64,000 nt of DNA from Palsa-1392 sp963819975 (GTDB taxonomy: Bacteria; Verrucomicrobiota; Verrucomicrobiia; Chthoniobacterales; UBA10450), in assembly GCA_963819975.1 (NCBI GenBank), contig CAWFYE010000001.1:1-64000 (forward strand), read 5' to 3'. Positions 54,869-64,000 of this stretch are shown in pieces; position 1 is the stretch's first letter, and each line of letters begins with the position of its first letter. Position numbers and translations under genes: made by a program. The notes below the pieces were generated by a model. That model did no database searches and was not told the origin of the DNA. It saw only the letters and a program-made list of their open reading frames with translations.

Positions 54869-57487
54869 ATGAAAGCCTCCTCTCAGGGCGTGCGATTGTT
54901 CATCATTCTTTCTCTTCTGGCTCTACCGGGCTGGCAGGCGGTCGCACAGAATGTGCGGACGATCGCGGAGCGCGAAGTGGCGCGGCGCCAGAGCGCCGTC
55001 TCCCAGGGGCAGGCTGCTCTCGCCCGTGGCCAGATCGCGCTCGCGGCGAAGGATTTCGCCAAGGCGCACGAGGAATTCCGTACCGCCGTTGCGTATCTAC
55101 CCGATGCTCTCACCACCGCCGGTGAACACGACGCCGCGGTCGCCGGTTTTTGCGAGAGCGGGGTGAAGCTGGCCGAGCAACGCATTGCCGAGGGCAAATA
55201 CGGCGAAGCCGAGGTCATCGTGCGCGACGTCGTAAGCGATCGGTACGCGCCCAATTGTCGCGATGCCCTCAACCTCCTCGCTCACCTTTCCGAGCCCGGT
55301 TATTACAATAAAACGATGGGCCCGAAATTCATCACCAAGGTCGAGGACGTGAAGAAGCTCCTGAGCGATGCCGAAGGCTACTACAACTCCGGTCGCTACG
55401 ATCTCGCTTTCAAGAAATACGAGCAGGTCCTCAATCTCGATCCTTACAACGTGGCTGCCCGCCGCGGTGAAGAGCGGATCGACAACACCAAAATCCGCTA
55501 CGGCGAGGAGGCCTACAACGAAACCCGCGCTCGCTCACTCTGGCAGGTGCAGAAAGGCTGGGAAGAACCAGTCCGCAAATATGGCGAGTCCGTCGCCCCA
55601 ATCACCGACGCTTTCGCCCGCGACGCAGGCGGGACCGCGCGCATCACGAACAAACTCAACAGCATCATCATTCCGAAGATTGAATTCCGCGACGCCAGTA
55701 TCCGGGAAGCGATTGATTTCCTTCGCCAGCAGGCGGCCGCGAACGATCCTTCGACTGAGGGAAAACGGGGAGTCGATATTGTCCTGCGGACGACGCAATT
55801 AGGACGGGCCGAGGCACCAGCCCCGGCGCCAGTCCAGGAAACCACACCTCCGCTGCCCGGCGCTCCGCCGGAAGCGGCCGGGATCGAGCCCACTCCCGTG
55901 CCCTTGCCCGCCACGCCCTCGATTGCGCCGAGCGACGCGCGGATCACGATCACCCTCAACCAGATTCCGTTAGGCGAAGCGCTTCGCTATATCGCCAGCC
56001 AGGCGGGGCTGAAAGTCAAAGTGGAACCCTATGCCGTCTCCGTTATCCCGATCAACGAACAGAGCAGCGATCTTTTCACGAAGGAATATCGGGTCCCGCC
56101 CGGTTTCATCAGCAGCTCGGTTAATGTCGGTTCGAATTCCCTCAATCAAGGACCGACTCGGGTCGGTGCCACCGGCACTGGCAAGGACACCCAGGAATCG
56201 ACCGGCGGCCAGCAACTCGTCAACCGCCAGACCGCGCTCGATTTTTTGAAAGACCAGGGCGTTCCCTTCCCTCAGGGAGCGAGCGCGAATTTCCTTCCCC
56301 AAAGCAGCCGCCTGATCGTGCGCAACACAGAAGAGAACCTCGAGCTGGTCGATGCGCTCGTGGAACAGGCAAACGTCGCCGGTCCGAAACAGGTCGAGAT
56401 CGAGGCGAAGTTTGTCGAGATCACGCAGAACAACCTGAAGGAGCTTGGTTTTGATTGGTTGCTGGGACAGTTCAACATCGGTAACCAGCGCGTCTTCGGC
56501 AGCGGCGGCACCTCTGGGACCAACCTCCCGGTGAACCCGAACGATTTCCCGTTTGTCGCCCCGAACGGTGTGCCGGTCGGGCAGTACCCGGTCACCGCCG
56601 GCAACCGGAGCGGCAATGTCGCCATCACGGCCAATGCTCTCGATGCCCTCCTCTTCGGTATTCCCGGTGCCAGCGCGCTCGCCCCGGGTTTCTTCGGCTT
56701 GAGCGGTGTTTTCACCGATCCGCAATTTCAGGTCGTCGTGAGGGCGCTGAATCAGAAAAAAGGCGTCGATCTTCTCTCCGCCCCGCGCGTCACGACCAAG
56801 AGCGGCCAGCGGGCGGTGATCGAGATCGTACGTGAATTCCGTTACCCGACGCAGTTCGACCCGCCGAAAATTCCGGATCGGACCGACGCCTCCGTCATCA
56901 GCACGGGCGGCATAACCGGCGCCAGCACGGGCGCATTCCCGGTCACTCCTACCACACCGACCGGCTTCGAGACCCGCAACACCGGCGTCACGCTCGAGGT
57001 CGAACCGGTCGTTGGCCCCGATGGCGTCACGATCGATCTCAATCTCGTTCCGCAAGTGGTCGAGTTCGAGGGCTTCATCAACTACGGCAGCCCGATTCAG
57101 TCCGTCTCGGTCAACGCCCTTGGCATTTCGTCGAGCTTCACCCTCACGCCTAACGTCATTAACCAGCCGATCTTCAACTCCCGCAAAGTCACGACCAGCG
57201 TGAGCGTCTGGGACGGCCAGACCGTCGTCCTCGGCGGTCTCATGCGGGAAGACGTGCAAAAGACCGAGGACCGCACCCCGATCATCGGCGACATCCCGAT
57301 TGTCGGCCGACTCTTCCGTTCCAACAGCGAACAGCACATCAAGCGCAACCTGGTCATCTTCGTCACGGCACGCCTTGTGAATCCGGCCGGTCAGCCGATC
57401 AATTCGACCGAGGAAGACGAGGAGACCGAAACGGTCAACCAGATCGAGCAGCCAGTGCTGCCGCAGGTTCCGTATTACAAGAAATAA
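54869..57487 (+). CDS. PilQ/GspD-type secretin (Amuc_1098-like)
   Basis: An 872-residue outer-membrane secretin from ATG 54869, where MKASSQGVRLFIILSLLALP gives a signal peptide ending near VAQ. N-terminal TPR-like helices cover about residues 30-160 (YNSGRYDLAFKKYEQVLNLD). Two secretin N-domains follow at about 250-420, then a conserved secretin domain at about 560-830. The hallmark TPIIGDIPIVGRLFRS precedes a C-terminal strand NLVIFVTARLVNP. It forms the pore through which a type IV pilus or secreted protein passes. It completes the pilM/N-O-P-Q-like order of this cluster. Confidence 0.9.
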   Translation: MKASSQGVRLFIILSLLALPGWQAVAQNVRTIAEREVARRQSAVSQGQAALARGQIALAAKDFAKAHEEFRTAVAYLPDALTTAGEHDAAVAGFCESGVKLAEQRIAEGKYGEAEVIVRDVVSDRYAPNCRDALNLLAHLSEPGYYNKTMGPKFITKVEDVKKLLSDAEGYYNSGRYDLAFKKYEQVLNLDPYNVAARRGEERIDNTKIRYGEEAYNETRARSLWQVQKGWEEPVRKYGESVAPITDAFARDAGGTARITNKLNSIIIPKIEFRDASIREAIDFLRQQAAANDPSTEGKRGVDIVLRTTQLGRAEAPAPAPVQETTPPLPGAPPEAAGIEPTPVPLPATPSIAPSDARITITLNQIPLGEALRYIASQAGLKVKVEPYAVSVIPINEQSSDLFTKEYRVPPGFISSSVNVGSNSLNQGPTRVGATGTGKDTQESTGGQQLVNRQTALDFLKDQGVPFPQGASANFLPQSSRLIVRNTEENLELVDALVEQANVAGPKQVEIEAKFVEITQNNLKELGFDWLLGQFNIGNQRVFGSGGTSGTNLPVNPNDFPFVAPNGVPVGQYPVTAGNRSGNVAITANALDALLFGIPGASALAPGFFGLSGVFTDPQFQVVVRALNQKKGVDLLSAPRVTTKSGQRAVIEIVREFRYPTQFDPPKIPDRTDASVISTGGITGASTGAFPVTPTTPTGFETRNTGVTLEVEPVVGPDGVTIDLNLVPQVVEFEGFINYGSPIQSVSVNALGISSSFTLTPNVINQPIFNSRKVTTSVSVWDGQTVVLGGLMREDVQKTEDRTPIIGDIPIVGRLFRSNSEQHIKRNLVIFVTARLVNPAGQPINSTEEDEETETVNQIEQPVLPQVPYYKK

Positions 57488-57845
57488 GGGGTCTGCCAAG
57501 CCCATGGAAAGTGATCGACAACAACCGACAATCCAGCTACGAAGGCGACGACGGAACGAGCTGACCCTTACAGTCGGCCGGTAACATTTCTGTACGACGC
57601 AAGCTCCGGTGTCCGCCACCGACCGTATTCGACTTCGCCGTTCTGCGAAAACTCGCCCGATCTTTCTGACCAAAGATTGTTGAAATTAGTTCTTGCGAAA
57701 AATTTGTGAGCCCGATTTAACGAAACGTATGAAGGTTTCCCTCAGTCCAACCGGGCTGCTCGTTTCGGCCAGCGCTCACACAGATCGTCGATCGGTTTTT
57801 GGTTCCCATTCCCTCGCCAAGAAGCGATTTCCGCGTTGGCGATTG
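57488..57845. other. non-coding gap before RHS gene
   Basis: No supported gene. A possible early start for the RHS protein (ATG 57729) is discussed in that entry. No terminator with a T-run was seen after the secretin stop. Confidence 0.4.
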
Positions 57846-60800
57846 ATGTCGGTCGTTTTTAAGCAGGCCCTGGCAGCATGCCTGCTGCTTATTGCTTCAC
57901 GCACTTCCTCGCAGGCTGGTGGGACCGTTTTTTGTCTGGCGTATCACTGTCACAACGTCTTCAGCGGAGACTGCAACCTGAAGTCTGCGACTTTGATTCG
58001 GTCATCTACGACAATCTTTCAGTCAACATCGGACCTGACTTCGTCCCCGGCACCTATGTGGCCCAGGCCGCGAGATTGGGAGAGTACTGGCAGCGGATGT
58101 ATATAAACGTTGAGGTCGATGGAAATTATACGGTTACTGGTGACTTCTGGTCCGGCTGGGCGCCGAATGTCATCCAGTGGACGTGGGGGTTTGATTTACC
58201 GCCAGGTCCGGCCACGATTGACCCGGATGTAGTTTCGATCATAGGCACATATTGCGAAGGAAGCGGAGGGCTCGCGCACGGTAGTGTGCGAGTGAATATT
58301 GGCAACCCGACTCCGACACCAACCCCGAGTCCAACCCCGGGGACCAACCTGACAGACGAAGATAAGAAGAACGGCGGAAATCAATGCCCCTGGACCTCTT
58401 CGGATCCCCCGCCAATGGCGCAGTACAGCGTCCACTCGATGCTGGTCAGTCTGAATATCAATGATCGCCCGCTGCGCTACACTCCGCCGCGCGGCCCCGC
58501 CCTCGATTTCATCGTCACCTACAATCAAAAGGAGGCGCAGCAGCCAGCCGCGTTTTCCTACAGCAATCTCGGCCCGAAGTGGACCTTTAATTGGCTCTCA
58601 TATGTAAGCGATGATCCGACCGCGCAGTTGCCGCAGTTGTCGGTTTACGTGCCCAACGGTGGTGCGGAAGTCTACTCGTTCGATCAGGGCTCGCAGTCTT
58701 TTCTGCCTCACCCACAAAGTCACGCCGCCCTTGTCAAGATCGGGTCGGCGACTTACGAGCGCCGACTGCCCAACGGCTCCAAACAAGTCTTCGCGCGGAG
58801 CGACGGGGCGATCTCGTATCCGCGAAGGATCTTTATGACACAAATGATCGATCCAGCGGGCAACGCCGTCACGGTCGGCTATGATGAGGGCGCTCGCATA
58901 AGCACATTGACGGACGCTCTCGGGCTGGTGACCACGTTTGCCTACGGGCAGCCAGGGGAAGCGCTCAAGATCACAAAGGTGACAGACCCTTTTGGTCGAT
59001 TCGCCACTTTTGAATACTCGGGCGGCATGCTCACACGGATCACAGACGAGATCGGGATTCAATCGCAATTCACCTACGTGAGCGGCACCGATTCGATCGA
59101 TTCGCTTACCACGCCTTACGGAACGACCAATTTCACCCGTGGCGAGAACGGCACCAATCACTGGATCGAAATGACCGATCCCCGCGGCGGGAAAGAGCGG
59201 GTGGAGTATCGGGATAATGCGCCTGGGATCGGGTCGAGCGACCCCGTGGCCCCAAACATCAACGGAATCAGCAACTCTGGCTTGGATTTCGCCAACACGT
59301 TTTACTGGGACAAGAAGGCGATGGCTGAGGCACCGGGCGATTACACCAAAGCGAAAATCACCCACTGGCTATACGCTGGGGATGGATCGCTCTCCGGAAT
59401 TCCATCGAGCGAAAAGTCCCCCTTGGAAAATCGCGTCTGGTACACCTATACCGGACAACCGGACGCCACCCATGTCGGCCCAACCGCAAACCCTTCGCAA
59501 GTCGCTCGGGCCCTCGGCGACGGCAGCACACAACTTTCGCAGTTCGAATACAACGCGATCGGCAAACCGACGAAAGCGACTGATCCGTTAGGCCGTGTCG
59601 TGAGCTCGACCTACGACACGAATGACGTCGATTTGCTTGAGGTCCGGCAAACCACGGGCACAAATAACGATCTTCTGCGCCCATTCACTTACAATTCGCA
59701 GCACGAGCAGCTCACCGATACCGACGCCTCCGGGCAGACAACCGTCTTCACTTACAACGCGTATGGCCAGATGTTGACGCACCAGAATGCGAGAGGCGAA
59801 ACCACTGCCTTTTCCTACGGGGGAACAGTTCCCGATGGACACCTCGCCTCGATCACCAGTCCAGTATTCAACGGCAACTCCGCTGTCACCACTTTTGCCT
59901 ACGACAGCTTCAACCGCGTTCGGACGGTGAGCGATTCGGACGGCTACGCCGTGACCACCGATTACGATAACCTGGATCGCAAAACCAAAGTGACCTATCC
60001 CGACACGACTTTCGAGCAATTCCAATACACCGACAACGTCACGAGTGTGATGACACTCGACCTGACCGGAAGCCGGGATCGGCGCGGGCTCTGGACCTAC
60101 CGCCATTACAACGCCAACCGGCAGATGGAGTTGATCACCGATCCCGCCAACCGGACTACACTCTATGGCTGGTGCAATTGCGGTGCGCTTGAATCCATCA
60201 CCGATTCGAAGCTTCAGGTCACAACCTTTAATCGGGATATCCAGAGCCGTGTTTACCAAAAGGTGTTCAATGATGGTACGACGATCAATTACCTATACGA
60301 GGGGCAGGCTGCGCCGAACACCGCCGGGGCCACGAGCCGGCTGCGGTCGTTTACCGATGCCAAGAACCAGCGTACCAACTACAGCTACTTTGTTGACGAC
60401 AACGTGGCGCAAATCACCTACACCGACTCGAACGGTCAGCCTCTCAATCCGCCGACGCCATCGGTCACCTACACCTACGATTCGAATTACAATCGAGTCT
60501 TGACGATGGTGGATGGCAGTGGAACGACCGTCTACGGCTACAATCCCGTGGCCGTACCGCCCGTCCTAGGCGCAAATCGCCTCACCAGCATCGACGGCGC
60601 GCTGCCGAACGACACCATCACTTTCAGCTACGACGAGCTTGGCCGGGTGAGTAACCGACAGATCAACGGCAGCGCCAACTCCGAGACTTGGACATTCGAC
60701 AGCCTCGGGCGACTCAGCAGCGACGCGACCAAGATCGGTACGTTCAGCTACACCTACGTCGGCGTAACCGAGCGACTCCAAAAGCTCACCTACCCTGGAG

Positions 60801-62182
60801 GAATGACGGCAAATTATGCTTACTTTCCCAACCTGCAGGATAAGCGGCTTCAGCAGATCAAGAACCAAACGAGCGGGAGCGTGCTCCTCTCGCAGTTTGA
60901 CTATACCTACGACACCGAGGGCCAAATCCTGACCCTGACGAAGAACTACCCGGGACTGGCGACGCCGCAGCGTTATGATCTGAGCTACGACAATGCCGAT
61001 CAACTGCTGACTGCGCCGCTCAAGAAGACGACAAACAACTACTTGATTCGCCAATACACCTACGGCTACGACCCGGCTTCCAATCGAACCTCGGAGCAGG
61101 TAGGCAATACGACGACCAACTCCACGCCCAACAACGTCAACGAAATTACCGGGCAAAGCGGCGGCACGAACCGTACCCTCGCCTACGATCTCAACGGCAG
61201 CCTAACGAGCGATGGCGGCACACGCACTTTCGAGTGGGATGGAGCCAACCGGCTCGTGGCGATCAATTACACCGGGAGCAATCTGCGGAGCGAGTTTACC
61301 TACGACGGGCTCAATCGCTGTGTGAAGATCGTGGAAAAAGCGGGCAGCACGGTGAACTCGACCCGGAGGTTCGTCTTCTGCGGGACAGAGAGATGCGAGT
61401 ATCACAATGCCAATGGCGCCGTCCAGCTCCAGTTCTTCAACCACGGGCAATACCAGGGCGGTTCCAACGGGTACTATTACATGCGCGACCATCTGGGGTC
61501 GATTCGCGAAATGACCGACGCGAACGGCACGGTCGTTGCTCGCTATGATTATGATCCCTGGGGACGCCCTACGACTATGATTGGCACAAACAAACCAGAT
61601 CTCAACTTCACTGACCTGTACCAGCACGCGAAAAGTGGACTGGATATGGCGATGTATCGCTTCTACGATCCCGATCTGGGTAGATGGCTATCCAGAGATC
61701 CCATCGGGGAAGCTGGGGGAGTCAACCTCTATGGGTATGTCTCCAATAATCCAGCGAATTTGATTGATCCGTTGGGGCTTGATGCTTTTCCGATTGGTAA
61801 CGGATACAATATGTTCGTTGTTGTTCCTGAATCTCACGGGTTCACTTCCTTCGAAAAGCTCATGGCCCATCTGAACGGAAAATGGATATCACATCCTGAT
61901 CCTGGTCTTGCAGGCCACTGTGCAGTTGGAGCCCAGTTTGCTGCAGGCAAGGGTCTGTCTGGAGGTGGCACAGGAGATGTTCCGCTAGCAAAGACTTGGA
62001 GACGAGGGCTGCCTGTTGATAACGACATTCGACCGGGAACAGTCATTGCGACAGGCTGGGATGGGGACAAATATCCGAATGAGGAGGCCTCGGCCGGGAC
62101 AGGAAATCACACCGGAATCTATGCTGGCAATGGGGAATATTGGAGTCAGAACAATGCGCGAGGCGGTCCCTGGATAAAATAA
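57846..62182 (+). CDS. RHS polymorphic toxin with amidase tail
   Basis: A secreted RHS-repeat protein of about 1440 residues. From ATG 57846 a signal peptide (ALAACLLLIASRTSSQAGG) runs in one frame. The body continues in another frame from about 57960-58010, so the 5' end carries a frameshift. A short Pro-Thr linker is followed by YD/RHS repeats (PFGRFATFEY, NRVRTVSD, DELGRVSNRQ) and the core hallmark DPDLGRWLSRDPIGEAGG at 61670-61723. The tail has a Cys in GLAGHCAVGAQFAAG and a His in GTGNHTGIYAGNGEY, as in BPSL0067-type NlpC-like peptidoglycan amidases. An in-frame TAA at 62180-62182 stops it; 34 further sense codons follow and end in a TGA at 62285-62287. Those codons look like the lost end of the toxin. 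Confidence 0.85.
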
Positions 62183-62287
62183 AAGCTTATTCCCTCGGGT
62201 TGGAATGTTGTCATCAGTAGGCTTTCAACAGAGGCTGCACCAACAGCGTCTTTTATAAGCACCAAGAATCCAGGAACGAATCAATGA
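62183..62287 (+). pseudogene. lost RHS C-terminal extension
   Basis: After the in-frame TAA the same frame reads KLIPSGWNVVISRLSTEAAP and TASFISTKNPGTNQ, then TGA. The TGA overlaps the ATG of the immunity candidate as ATGA. This is the classic coupled arrangement, so the extension was probably translated in the ancestor. The domain's last strands are otherwise missing. Confidence 0.7.
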
Positions 62288-62859
62288 AAGTGCTCATTAG
62301 TCTCGTGTGCGCATTGCTTCTATGTGGTTGTGCAAGCAATATACTGTCTGTCAAAAGTTCCAAGAACGATGGTGGACTTGGAATATCTGACCAAACTGCG
62401 GCAACGTTTGTTCAGCTCAATAATGTCTATGCTTTCTCGGCTGGTAGAGGAAATCCAAAAGCTTGGCCACAGTTCAGGTCAGTTTTCAAAAAGCTTATTG
62501 AGCCTGCTCTTTTCGCCGACATTGACAGGTATATGAATTTGGAAATCGCAGAAATAGATCCTGCTGATATGTGGTGGATGCAGCGAGGAATTCTGTTCCT
62601 TGGCGGAAACCACTCATGGAGATGCGTTGTTCGTCGAGTTGGTTATGAGTCAGCCGTTGCCACATACCGAGTTGACCAGTTTGTTCACAAGTCGAAGGGT
62701 TCATTTGGACGAAATGACCCCGTCTTCTTTAAGGTTGCGATGAGGAACAATCATTATGTGGTAATCGATATTTTGTTCGCTTTTGATCCGTTCGAAAAAG
62801 GTGTCCGGAAAAACGGTGTATCAATCAAACGTTTTACGGAATATGCGGCTCTTAATTGA
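62284..62859 (+). CDS. candidate immunity lipoprotein
   Basis: A 191-residue lipoprotein. Signal and lipobox (LVCALLLCGCAS, Cys at about residue 16) place it at the periplasmic face, where an amidase toxin would act. The remainder is a mixed globular domain (AADMWWMQRGILFLGGNHSW-like region, VVRRVGYESAVATYRVDQFV) with no known family. It is codon- and base-wise more AT-rich than the surrounding genes. Its ATG overlaps the predicted ancestral end of the RHS toxin, and AGGA at 62272-62275 gives a fair ribosome-binding site. Immunity function is inferred from position and location. Confidence 0.65.
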   Translation: MKVLISLVCALLLCGCASNILSVKSSKNDGGLGISDQTAATFVQLNNVYAFSAGRGNPKAWPQFRSVFKKLIEPALFADIDRYMNLEIAEIDPADMWWMQRGILFLGGNHSWRCVVRRVGYESAVATYRVDQFVHKSKGSFGRNDPVFFKVAMRNNHYVVIDILFAFDPFEKGVRKNGVSIKRFTEYAALN

Positions 62860-62951
62860 ACTTGAATAGTATTGGAAAAGGGGTCGGTCTGGGATTGCAT
62901 TATTTTTTCGGACAGTCTGGCAAGGGTAATTTGAGTTAGCTGATTGCATTG

Positions 62952-63143
62952 TTAGTTCGAGGGGAACAGTTGTTCAAATTGCAGTGGTGAGTGAAAGCCG
63001 AGCGCGCTGTGCAGCCGAGTGCGGTTAAAGAAGGTCTCGGTGTAATCAAAGATGGCGGTGCGGGCCTCGGTGCGGGTGGCGAAGCGGTGATGATAGACCA
63101 GTTCGTATTTGAGGCTGCTCCAGAACGACTCGAGGGGGCTTTC
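62952..63143 (-). pseudogene. IS3-family transposase 3' fragment
   Basis: A 64-codon piece of IS3-type OrfB on the minus strand: ESPLESFWSSLKYELVYHHR, then the FATRTEARTAIFDYTETFFN region and RLHSALGFHSPLQFEQLF to a stop. It covers only the last part of the integrase core including the final Glu of the DDE triad in the ESPLESFW region. The 5' side is missing and is replaced by REP-like hairpins. A 19-bp exact match to its end occurs in the left edge of the window. Confidence 0.85.
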
Positions 63144-63146
63144 TTG

Positions 63147-63205
63147 GGGTCGCGTCTAACGCGACCCTGCTTTCACTCTCAAAAAGTAGGGCGGCTCGCC
63201 TCCGT
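63147..63205. repeat. REP-like palindromes before RAYT
   Basis: GGGTCGCG (63147-63154) pairs exactly with CGCGACCC (63160-63167) across TCTAA. Near 63190 a GTAGGGCGGCTCGCC unit resembles the arms of the doublet at 15484-15565. Their position upstream of the REP-associated transposase suggests they are its substrates. Confidence 0.5.
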
Positions 63206-63331
63206 TTCGCGCATCAGCTCAAGGAGTCTTTTCCCTTGCGAGCGCCCGGCGCAGCCTCTACAACGCGGGGGCCGCGCGGGGTCGATCCTTGACACTTGAC
63301 ATAGCAAATTGAACCGGTTTGGTTTTTGGGC

Positions 63332-64000
63332 ATGGCACGGGCACCACGGATTGAGTTTGAGGGGGCGGTCTATCATGTCACGGCCCGGGGCAATGAACGC
63401 CGGGCGATTTATCGCTCGGACGAAGATCGAAAGCTCTTCCTTGAGACCCTGGAGCAGATGCGCGTCCGCTTCGGGATCATCCTGCATTGTTTCTGTTTAA
63501 TGCCGAACCATTTTCATCTGGTAGTGGAAACTCCGCTGGGCAATCTTGCCCGGGGCATGGCCTGGCTGCAAACCACCTACACGATCCGCTTTAACCGCAA
63601 ATACCGCCGTTGCGGGCATCTGTTTCAGGGGAGGTACAAAGCGCATCTGGTGGAAGCCGATGAATATGCGGTGGAGTTGGTTCGCTATATTCACCTCAAT
63701 CCGGTGCGGCCGCGGAAAAAGAGCGATCCGATCGCGATCGAGCGGATGGGTTCGCTGGACGCCTATGAGTGGAGCAGCCATCAGGATTATCTGGGCCGGC
63801 GCCGGACGCCGGTGGTGCAGGTAGCGACCGACTGGCTCTTTTTTTGGGCTGGAGAGAGGAGGAAAGCGCGGCGGGAATATCACAAATTCATCCGAGCAGC
63901 CTTTGGTCGGGAAGTGGAAAGGCCGCTGGACAAGCTGCAGGGGGGAGTGGTGCTTGGGAGTGAGAAGCTGTGGCAAAAAGCCAAGGAAGTGGTCGGAAGA
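63332..64000 (+). CDS. REP-associated tyrosine transposase, partial
   Basis: An open frame of 223 codons runs past the right edge of the window. From ATG 63332 it reads MARAPRIEFEGAVYHVTARG, then ILHCFCLMPNHFHLVVETPL, where PNHFHL holds the His-hydrophobic-His (HUH) nickase motif. The likely catalytic Tyr is in QTTYTIRFNRKYRRCGHLFQ, and YIHLNPVRPRKK is conserved. This is the TnpA-REP (RAYT) group of Y1 transposases, thought to mobilise REP elements. A short TTGACA sequence lies near 63290 upstream. The C-terminus is cut off, so completeness is unknown. Confidence 0.9.
   Translation, partial: MARAPRIEFEGAVYHVTARGNERRAIYRSDEDRKLFLETLEQMRVRFGIILHCFCLMPNHFHLVVETPLGNLARGMAWLQTTYTIRFNRKYRRCGHLFQGRYKAHLVEADEYAVELVRYIHLNPVRPRKKSDPIAIERMGSLDAYEWSSHQDYLGRRRTPVVQVATDWLFFWAGERRKARREYHKFIRAAFGREVERPLDKLQGGVVLGSEKLWQKAKEVVGR

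Overview
This window looks like chromosomal DNA of a high-GC Verrucomicrobiota bacterium, probably from the soil Chthoniobacterales/Spartobacteria side. The main evidence is a type IV pilus/secretin cluster (50.5-57.5 kb) with the gene order and domain types of the Akkermansia Amuc_1102-1101-1100-1099-1098 locus. Supporting evidence is the pair of giant FecR/beta-helix proteins with Pro-Thr linkers, the ClpS-DUF2017 pair and the PocR-AraC regulator. The placement rests on recalled family knowledge; no search was run.

Layout. 0-2.3 kb: a frameshifted IS110-family element with a possible bridge-RNA region, then non-coding sequence. 2.3-7.1 kb: a lipoprotein, a receiver-domain protein, a PocR/AraC regulator, a universal stress protein coupled to a cNMP-binding protein, and a decayed P-type ATPase. 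7.3-14.5 kb: a LysR regulator facing a nitrate/sulfonate/cyanate-type ABC importer (one binding protein, two permease-ATPase pairs) and a porin. Near-identical T-N11-A palindromes precede both halves. 14.6-20.6 kb: an ECF sigma factor and small partner, clpS-DUF2017, an MFS transporter, ybeY, panE and ndh. 20.6-32.5 kb: near-leaderless rpmI and rpsN flank an outer-membrane barrel and two huge FecR-domain surface proteins, one with about six 187-residue tandem modules. 32.5-46 kb: housekeeping genes (CorC-like protein, superoxide dismutase, two acetyltransferases, carbonic anhydrase, lepA, lepB, squalene/phytoene synthase, UbiD, cupin). 46-50.4 kb: two tandem FAD-dependent halogenase-like genes and a UDP-glucuronate decarboxylase, with a leftover 5' piece of the decarboxylase that marks the duplication unit. 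50.5-57.5 kb: the pilMNOPQ-like cluster. 57.8-62.9 kb: an RHS polymorphic toxin ending in a BPSL0067-like amidase domain, with a lipoprotein immunity candidate. 62.9-64 kb: an IS3 remnant, REP-like hairpins and a REP-associated tyrosine transposase running off the window.

The most unusual signal is a dispersed octamer, CGTTAGGC/GCCTAACG. I counted 30 exact copies by eye on both strands (about 2-3 expected), many inside genes or overlapping stop codons, and it is nearly absent from the mobile and low-GC segments. It behaves like a genome-wide signature such as an uptake sequence. A second notable signal is the RHS toxin tail: an in-frame TAA is followed by 34 more sense codons ending in a TGA that overlaps the ATG of the next gene. 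Several genes carry single frameshifts (IS110 transposase, TonB-like lipoprotein, carbonic anhydrase, RHS 5' end). These could be real decay or assembly errors, for example from a metagenome.
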